From positions 1 through 10,874 of the forward strand of contig DIXG01000098.1 in assembly GCA_002436005.1 (NCBI GenBank): DNA of 10,874 bases. Reading direction: 5' to 3'. Below the pieces are notes generated by a model, which was given only the letters and a program-made list of their open reading frames with translations, did no database searches and was not told where the DNA came from. Below are positions 5,661-10,874 of the stretch, one piece after another. This DNA is from Anaerolineaceae bacterium UBA6086. Its GTDB lineage: Bacteria; Chloroflexota; Anaerolineae; Anaerolineales; Anaerolineaceae. A program made the position numbers and the translations under genes. Each line of letters starts with the position of its first letter. Within the stretch, counting starts at the first letter, position 1.

Positions 5661-8600
5661 TTACTGAAATATTGGCAGGTAGATCTTCAAATATGGAGTC
5701 ACGGTGATGTGTACTGTTGCCTCGTCAATATATTCCTGCCTCTGAGGAATACCCAGGAAGTAATAGGTAAACTGATCTTCACCGAAAAATCCTGGATCGG
5801 GTGTATAAACGAAAGAACCATCCTCATTCAACACAAGGCTGCCATTTGCAGGACCCTCTTTGAGATCCACAAATGTGCTGTCGGTTGGATCAGGATCATT
5901 ATCATTTTCCATCACACCAGGCGCAGGCACATCCAATAGACCATCCTGGCTGACCACGTAAAAATCATCCACAGCATAAGGTGAATCGTTGATATTGATC
6001 ACCTCAATGGAGATCGTTGCCGGATCAGAATCTTCCAATCCATCATTGACAACAAATGTAAAGCTATCCAGGCCGTAAAAGTCGTCAAACGGCGTGTAAA
6101 CCAGATCAGACGCTGTTCCACTGAGTGTGCCATAGGTCGGGTCGGTTTCCACCCTGTATGTAACAGGTCCGGGTTCCAACCATGAGCCTGTCAGGGTAAT
6201 ATCCAGCGGGGTCTCCTCATCGGTGGTCAGGGATTGTGGATCCGCAATGGGTTTAATATTGGGCGTGTTGGTGAAAGCAGCAAATGCTTCTTCTTCTTGC
6301 ATACCAACGCCATCAGCCTCGTGTAACACAGTGTTCGTGATCAGGGTTTCGACATCAGTTTCAACTAACGCATCAAATGTGATCACCACCGGGTTTGCTC
6401 CGGCTTCGGTGTAATCAAAACAAATCACGTCGCCGCTGGCGGGAATGTAATCCATGAAGGTGAAAGATGTACCCACTGTTCCATCATAATTCTCAAGCCC
6501 AATGGAGCCCCAGGGCATCCAGTCAGAGCTCACATTATCAAAGGCGAACACCAGATCTGGCCACCCTTCAGTGGGATCCAGGTCACGCCAGGACCAGACC
6601 TGGTAGTCCATCACAGCATCAGGGTAATTCCATTCAATCGTGTCATCAAACTGAATTGCCCAGAGTACACCACTTCCCCATGCAGCAGCACTGACACCTT
6701 TTACGCCTGCTTCATAGACAATTTCCATATCATACAACCAGGGGGCAACAATACCGTTTGGCTCAGTTGGATCTGGAAATTCCTGTGGGATCCAATCCCA
6801 CCTCACGGTGCGGGGTCCCATGTAAAAATAACCATCATCAGTGAAGGTTGGCCCCGCAGAGATCGTCTCACCGAAGTACTGCTGACCTGTGCCTAAGCCT
6901 GTGAATGACCAGGAAATGGTATCACCAGCAAGGCCCGCGATCGGCAGGGCACCAATTGCCTTAAGATCTAAATAACCGCCGCCAAAAGGAGTGTCACAAT
7001 AATCCGGGTTTGTCTCCGGTGTGGAAGCCACATAGCTAAATTCAATCTTGGGCATCATGCCAGTCCATGTGACTGCGTTATTAACTGCATCATACTCAGC
7101 CAGCGTGAATGAACCTGTTGTTTCGAGTGATCCATCCACATAAGTCACGCCGTCCGGCAGCTCATCATACAGGGAGTAATTTACCGCTGATCCTGTTCGG
7201 TTCGGCTCAATGGTGATGGTATAAGTGACAACATTGCCATTTTCCGTTGTCTCAACATTCACTTCTTTGGTGACATCATCATAGGGTCGGTACACATTCA
7301 ATTCTGTTTCACCAATATCACCCGGGCTATCTGGAGCAGATCCCACATCAAACCAGCCATACCAAGCTGAAAGGGGTTCCATCTCAGGAATATCCCAGGT
7401 GATTTCCAGATCAAATTCCTCTAATGCAGAAATGGGTGAGGGACCTGATACCTCAAAATTGGTGGACTCAACATCGGGCACCAAACCCAATGCCAGTGTC
7501 ACATCATCTGGATTGGAATCACCGCCCCAATTTTGTACCAGGACCCACCAATCAAAGGCGATCGGGTCGGTCCAGCTTAAATATTCGAGAGCCGCACCGG
7601 TTGCTGCAAAATCCCATACTGTTGATGCTGAAGGTGTGGGACCATAACCAAAGAATAAATCAAGGTCACTTGCCGTGGTCTCAAGCACCTCCATGACGAC
7701 CCGCTTGGTGCCTGCAGGTATGGTAAAGGTCGTAAACCAGACATCATCGAGATTATCGTAGGGATCACTATTATACGGATCACCAGGCAATTCAAACTCA
7801 AATAACTCTGCTTCAGTCAACCCGGCAGTTGTCACCGTCAACTCAGGAATATCGATGGAATACAGATCTTCCAATAAAACCCCACCCGCATCTCGGTAAA
7901 CATTCTTTTCAACCAGTGATGGCAGGTTACCAGCGTCCGGGAAAACAGCTATTGGGAATCTGGCATCAGTGATTGTTTCACCGGTGGAAAAGACATCTTC
8001 TGTGTCAAATGTAATCCAGGCAAATTGCCACTCACCAATCTCCGCATCCATCACATCCACATCAAACTGAACGGACTGTGTCGCGCCAGGCGCTAAAGTG
8101 AATGCCGCTGGTGTTGGCGTAATTTCAACGCCCAATGGGGCTTCTACCTGAACTACATAATCCGTATCAACCCCTGCTACGTTCCTAACTGTCCTGCTGA
8201 AAGAACAAAGCCCCACACATTGGCTGTTCTGATATGAAGGTAGATTCAAAGTCTTCACATCGCCACCCTCAGCTGGATTTGCCGCTGTGAAATTCGCAAC
8301 GGTTTCATCCATAACCAAGCCGATCAGTGCTGCTTTGGTCAGATCAATTCGCCCATTACCAACATCAAAGGGATCTGCTGGCGTGATGCCATCTTCCTTG
8401 ACCATGGAGTCCTTATAGGCAGACATCATCAGCGCCGATTTGATTTCAATCGGACTCCATGTGGGGAAAAGGTCCTTGAGTAGCAATGCCGCACCCGCCC
8501 CATGAGGGCTTGCCATCGATGTACCGGACATCAAGTCAATTTCAGCCACTGAGCCAATACCACCAAAGGGAGCAGCAGCGCCAGATGTGGCATAAGCAGC

Positions 8601-10319
8601 CAGGATATTCGTCCCAGGCGCAGCCACATCCGGTGTGAGGATATCCAGTAACTGGTATGGGCCGCGTGAACTGCCCTCCGCGATGATATCCGCCCAGATA
8701 GCTTTTGTTCCAGCAACCTGGTCGCTTAATATCGTGGTTTGCAAAGTGGACGACATCATCGCCACAATGGCTTCACCATCCACCTTGTCAAGCATGGCAG
8801 AGGGGATTGTGGTGGCTTCACTGCCACCCATCACAATCGGTGGACCACCAGAATTGTTATAGATGAGGACACCCTCAGCCCCTGCGTTTGCCGCGTTTTC
8901 AATTTTCACAGCAAAACTACAGGTGCCACGAGAAATCAAGGCAACTGAACCCTCAAAGAAATCCGTGCTAAATTCTGCGCACCCCTCATAGTTTGCAAGA
9001 ACATCGTCACCAGACCACCGAATTGGTTTATCAACAAGATCCTCAGTAAATAATCGACCAGTGCCTGGCAATGCTACTGCCTCGTAGGGTGTGAGACTTC
9101 CTGGTTCATAGACTTTGACAGGAAAACCAAAAATCCGCCCATGTGTGCTGTTGCCAACATTTAAATTCCAGGCAGGTGCTTTGTACACCGTGCTGGGGTC
9201 AGGTCCATCATTCCCGGCAGAAGTTGAAGTTAGAATACCTGCGGAAATCGCTTCCAGCATTGCCAATTCAACTGCGTTATCATATGGGTTTACAGGACTG
9301 GTGGGACCAATTGAATAATTGAGGACATCCACACCATCGATGACTGCCTGCTGCACTGCAGCCACAGAATAAGCGTTGGGGCAGCCACTCGCGTGACAAA
9401 CATCGTATGCAATAATATTAGCATGAGGTGCCATGCCCGAAATAGTCACGGTAATGCCATTAAAATCCAAATCCGGCAGATAGTTGCCTGCTGTAGTAGA
9501 GGCGGTGTGTGATCCGTGAGAATTATTATCCTCACCGAAAACAGCTTCATCTGCCTGAGTATAGGCATACACCCCAACCAGTTTGTCATTACAGACATAA
9601 TTCGTTGGGTCGGAAGCACACAGCCCCTTGTATTCCGTACCAAAGGGATTAGTGTGCACAAAACCATCACCGCCAACTGCGGCGAAGGATGGATGATCCA
9701 TATTGATTCCAGTATCCAGTATGCCAACCAGCATGCCCTCACCATCGGTCTTTAAAGCGCCAGGGGTGCTGGCGGTATCTTCCCATAGTTGATCCACACC
9801 CAAAAATTCTGGGCTCACATCAGTCGTCGGCTGCCAGACATCGTCAGGCAAAACCGCACGCACACCATCAAATGCTGCCAGCTGCTGTGCCTCCTCAAAC
9901 GACATCTTCGCGGCAAAGCCATTCAGGATCACATCATATCGATGGATAATTTCCAGTTTTCGCTCGAGTTTGGTTTCAGCAGATGAAATAAATCCATCCT
10001 GCTTGCCTCTAAGGTACTTCAAATAGCGCATGCTATTCGAGCTTTCAACAGTAAACTCCTGATCTGTCAGCTCTGGATTTGTGGCAGGATACCCTGCTAC
10101 ATCTCCTCGGTAGGAGATCAGAGAACTATCCTCCAACAGAACGATATAGCTATCTGTTCGAGGCATACTCTCAAGCAGAGTAGCTTTCACTGTTTCCATC
10201 TCTCCGACCTCGAGCCCTTTTAGGCGCGGATCAGTATCCTCAGTTTGAGCCATTGTCGGTGATGCCAACATGCTCAACAACACAAGCAAACCAAACATTT
10301 TCATAGCAATCTTTTTCAT
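5661..10319 (-). CDS. Large secreted subtilisin-family (S8) serine protease with multidomain C-terminus
   Basis: A 1552-residue exported endopeptidase, counted from the ATG at 10319. Residues 1-24 are a Sec signal peptide (MKK start, LLVLLSML core, probable cut after TMA). Next come an inhibitor I9-type propeptide (about 57-160) and a subtilisin catalytic domain (about 195-638) with Asp202 (LDTG), His268 (NNSHGSH), oxyanion Asn370 (SAGND) and Ser601 (GTSMASPH). A protease-associated (PA) domain (about 404-528) is inserted in it, as in lactocepin-like enzymes. After it follow an Fn3-like domain (about 673-793), a PPC-like domain (about 834-948), a DUF11-like domain (about 1015-1098), a Trp-rich region I cannot assign (about 1108-1318), two cadherin/VCBS-like domains (about 1356-1443 and 1445-1542) and the tail YLKIYLPIFQ. 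Ten Cys occur, mostly in close pairs. The frame is open 62 codons further upstream to a TTG, but the signal peptide and the AGGAG site 8 bases before this ATG favour the shorter form. It likely degrades extracellular protein for nutrition. Confidence 0.93.
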   Translation of the reverse strand: MKKIAMKMFGLLVLLSMLASPTMAQTEDTDPRLKGLEVGEMETVKATLLESMPRTDSYIVLLEDSSLISYRGDVAGYPATNPELTDQEFTVESSNSMRYLKYLRGKQDGFISSAETKLERKLEIIHRYDVILNGFAAKMSFEEAQQLAAFDGVRAVLPDDVWQPTTDVSPEFLGVDQLWEDTASTPGALKTDGEGMLVGILDTGINMDHPSFAAVGGDGFVHTNPFGTEYKGLCASDPTNYVCNDKLVGVYAYTQADEAVFGEDNNSHGSHTASTTAGNYLPDLDFNGITVTISGMAPHANIIAYDVCHASGCPNAYSVAAVQQAVIDGVDVLNYSIGPTSPVNPYDNAVELAMLEAISAGILTSTSAGNDGPDPSTVYKAPAWNLNVGNSTHGRIFGFPVKVYEPGSLTPYEAVALPGTGRLFTEDLVDKPIRWSGDDVLANYEGCAEFSTDFFEGSVALISRGTCSFAVKIENAANAGAEGVLIYNNSGGPPIVMGGSEATTIPSAMLDKVDGEAIVAMMSSTLQTTILSDQVAGTKAIWADIIAEGSSRGPYQLLDILTPDVAAPGTNILAAYATSGAAAPFGGIGSVAEIDLMSGTSMASPHGAGAALLLKDLFPTWSPIEIKSALMMSAYKDSMVKEDGITPADPFDVGNGRIDLTKAALIGLVMDETVANFTAANPAEGGDVKTLNLPSYQNSQCVGLCSFSRTVRNVAGVDTDYVVQVEAPLGVEITPTPAAFTLAPGATQSVQFDVDVMDAEIGEWQFAWITFDTEDVFSTGETITDARFPIAVFPDAGNLPSLVEKNVYRDAGGVLLEDLYSIDIPELTVTTAGLTEAELFEFELPGDPYNSDPYDNLDDVWFTTFTIPAGTKRVVMEVLETTASDLDLFFGYGPTPSASTVWDFAATGAALEYLSWTDPIAFDWWVLVQNWGGDSNPDDVTLALGLVPDVESTNFEVSGPSPISALEEFDLEITWDIPEMEPLSAWYGWFDVGSAPDSPGDIGETELNVYRPYDDVTKEVNVETTENGNVVTYTITIEPNRTGSAVNYSLYDELPDGVTYVDGSLETTGSFTLAEYDAVNNAVTWTGMMPKIEFSYVASTPETNPDYCDTPFGGGYLDLKAIGALPIAGLAGDTISWSFTGLGTGQQYFGETISAGPTFTDDGYFYMGPRTVRWDWIPQEFPDPTEPNGIVAPWLYDMEIVYEAGVKGVSAAAWGSGVLWAIQFDDTIEWNYPDAVMDYQVWSWRDLDPTEGWPDLVFAFDNVSSDWMPWGSIGLENYDGTVGTSFTFMDYIPASGDVICFDYTEAGANPVVITFDALVETDVETLITNTVLHEADGVGMQEEEAFAAFTNTPNIKPIADPQSLTTDEETPLDITLTGSWLEPGPVTYRVETDPTYGTLSGTASDLVYTPFDDFYGLDSFTFVVNDGLEDSDPATISIEVININDSPYAVDDFYVVSQDGLLDVPAPGVMENDNDPDPTDSTFVDLKEGPANGSLVLNEDGSFVYTPDPGFFGEDQFTYYFLGIPQRQEYIDEATVHITVTPYLKIYLPIFQ

Positions 10320-10327
10320 GATCTTCA

Positions 10328-10332
10328 CTCCT
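10328..10332 (-). promoter_or_regulatory. Shine-Dalgarno site that decides the S8 protease start
   Basis: AGGAG lies 8 bases before the ATG at 10319, directly ahead of a standard Sec signal peptide. The in-frame GTG at 10328 overlaps this site and is too close to use it. The upstream in-frame ATG at 10427 has only a weak AGGA and would bury the signal peptide. Confidence 0.75.
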
Positions 10333-10384
10333 GAATCCTCATTTTCTATAAAAACAACCAAGGCAAAAAGATTACGAATTTTTC

Positions 10385-10401
10385 GAAGGATAACCTCCTT
10401 C
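10385..10401 (-). promoter_or_regulatory. Small hairpin covering an AGGAGG sequence in the protease leader
   Basis: On the minus strand GAAGGA, a 5-base loop GGTTA, then TCCTTC gives a perfect 6-bp stem that includes a Shine-Dalgarno-like AGGAGG. No start codon lies at a suitable distance after it. It sits about 65-80 bases before the protease ATG, inside the probable 5' leader. A regulatory role is speculative. Confidence 0.3.
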
Positions 10402-10618
10402 CCAACAGGCAAAAAGGATTCCAGCATCAATTCCTTTTGACGATAACCGCTTATTAGTTGAAGTTTGTTTAGGAAAATAGATTTGGCAGCGATACAAGAT
10501 CGCAAACTTATTTGGCATCATTGATTTCCACAATTTCTTCTGTGTGCCAGTCCCAATCGCTTATGAAAGTGCGGCTGCCACCCAGATTTCTTGCATACAT
10601 TGAGATTTATTTAACACC

Positions 10619-10645
10619 ATTATACAATAAATTCCATCTTTGCAA
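10619..10645 (-). promoter_or_regulatory. Candidate promoter for the S8 protease
   Basis: On the minus strand TTGCAA (10640-10645), a 15-base spacer and a perfect TATAAT (10619-10624). The spacer is shorter than the usual 16-18 and the -35 matches 4 of 6. It would give a leader of roughly 290 bases before the protease ATG. It is the best sigma-70-type match I found upstream of this gene. Confidence 0.45.
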
Positions 10646-10839
10646 TGCTGAAATTTGTTTAATGAACTGATAATTTAGGCGATGGAACTGACAAAGCCAC
10701 ACCACACAATAAGCATAGTTTACATGGCGACAGGCTTCAAACCAGGCATTGAAATGCATCAAAACAACATTAATCTAAGGGATTTCACTCAGTGTTCAAT
10801 CTCACTCAAAATGCTGATAATAGATTAACAATTTCATAT

Positions 10840-10845
10840 TATAAT
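10840..10845 (+). promoter_or_regulatory. Candidate -10 box placed for a leaderless transcript
   Basis: TATAAT lies only 5 bases before the ATG at 10851, so a transcript from it would begin at or next to the A of the start codon. No Shine-Dalgarno sequence is present between them. No good -35 hexamer lies 16-18 bases upstream, which lowers confidence. Confidence 0.4.
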
Positions 10846-10850
10846 TAACC

Positions 10851-10874
10851 ATGACTCTACTGAAAAAACGACTG
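10851..10874 (+). CDS. Possible 5' end of a gene running off the right edge
   Basis: An ATG opens a frame of eight codons to the end of the window, reading MTLLKKRL. Basic residues after a short start would suit an exported or membrane protein, but eight residues cannot show a function. The support is the well-placed TATAAT just upstream and the divergent arrangement with the protease. It could equally be chance. Confidence 0.35.

Larger units (their letters stand above)
10320..10850. other. Divergent intergenic region between the S8 protease and the right-edge gene
   Basis: A 531-base AT-rich region. From left to right it holds the ribosome binding site of the protease, a small hairpin covering an AGGAGG sequence (10385-10401), a short 30-codon frame on the minus strand (10508-10600), a promoter candidate for the protease (10619-10645) and a TATAAT near the plus-strand start at 10851. 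I see no full gene inside it. Confidence 0.6.

Noticed and set aside
10320..10505. Use of the upstream TTG (10505) or ATG (10427) as the protease start
   Set aside because: Both would place a long basic and hydrophobic stretch ahead of a typical Sec signal peptide, and the ATG at 10319 has the better ribosome binding site.

Overview
The window looks like chromosomal DNA of a Chloroflexota bacterium, most likely of the Anaerolineae type. This is inferred from two habits of secreted and membrane proteins in that phylum: a Thr/Pro 'TPTPT' linker after a membrane helix (gene at 1503-3320) and a short C-terminal tail of the form hydrophobic-YLP-hydrophobic on a secreted protein (gene at 5661-10319). 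GC content is intermediate. No rRNA, tRNA, CRISPR array, insertion sequence or phage gene was found. Taxonomy is inferred, not demonstrated.

Left part (1-3374, plus strand): a tight three-gene run ending in a perfect 12-bp hairpin terminator. It holds the 3' end of an unrecognised helical protein, a divergent protein-kinase-fold protein with altered catalytic-loop and DFG motifs, and a membrane protein with cytoplasmic TPR/coiled-coil helices, one membrane helix, a Thr/Pro linker and an SH3-like outer domain. Together they suggest a signalling or scaffolding module linking a cytoplasmic kinase-like protein to a cell-surface sensor.

Middle part (3375-4474): a gap of about 400 bases with one doubtful small membrane ORF on the minus strand. 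Two small plus-strand genes follow. The first (82 aa, TTG start) has a kinase glycine-rich loop and then an acidic tail with no kinase body. The second (76 aa) has a predicted pattern resembling a beta-grasp fold. Their closeness to the kinase-like operon suggests a common signalling theme, or the decayed edge of a larger kinase cluster.

Right part (4475-10874): a CPBP-family intramembrane protease and a very large secreted subtilisin-family (S8) protease, both on the minus strand and each with its own start signals. The S8 protease carries an inhibitor propeptide, a split catalytic domain with a PA insert, and a long stack of beta-sandwich domains. A hairpin terminator follows it. Upstream of it lie a 531-base non-coding stretch with a TATAAT-type promoter candidate and, at the right edge, a divergent plus-strand start codon placed as expected for a leaderless gene.

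No complete, clearly new system is proven here. The best candidates for a second look are the atypical kinase / TPR-SH3 operon with the neighbouring kinase-stub and beta-grasp-like pair, the Chloroflexota C-terminal tail on the protease, and the possible leaderless gene.
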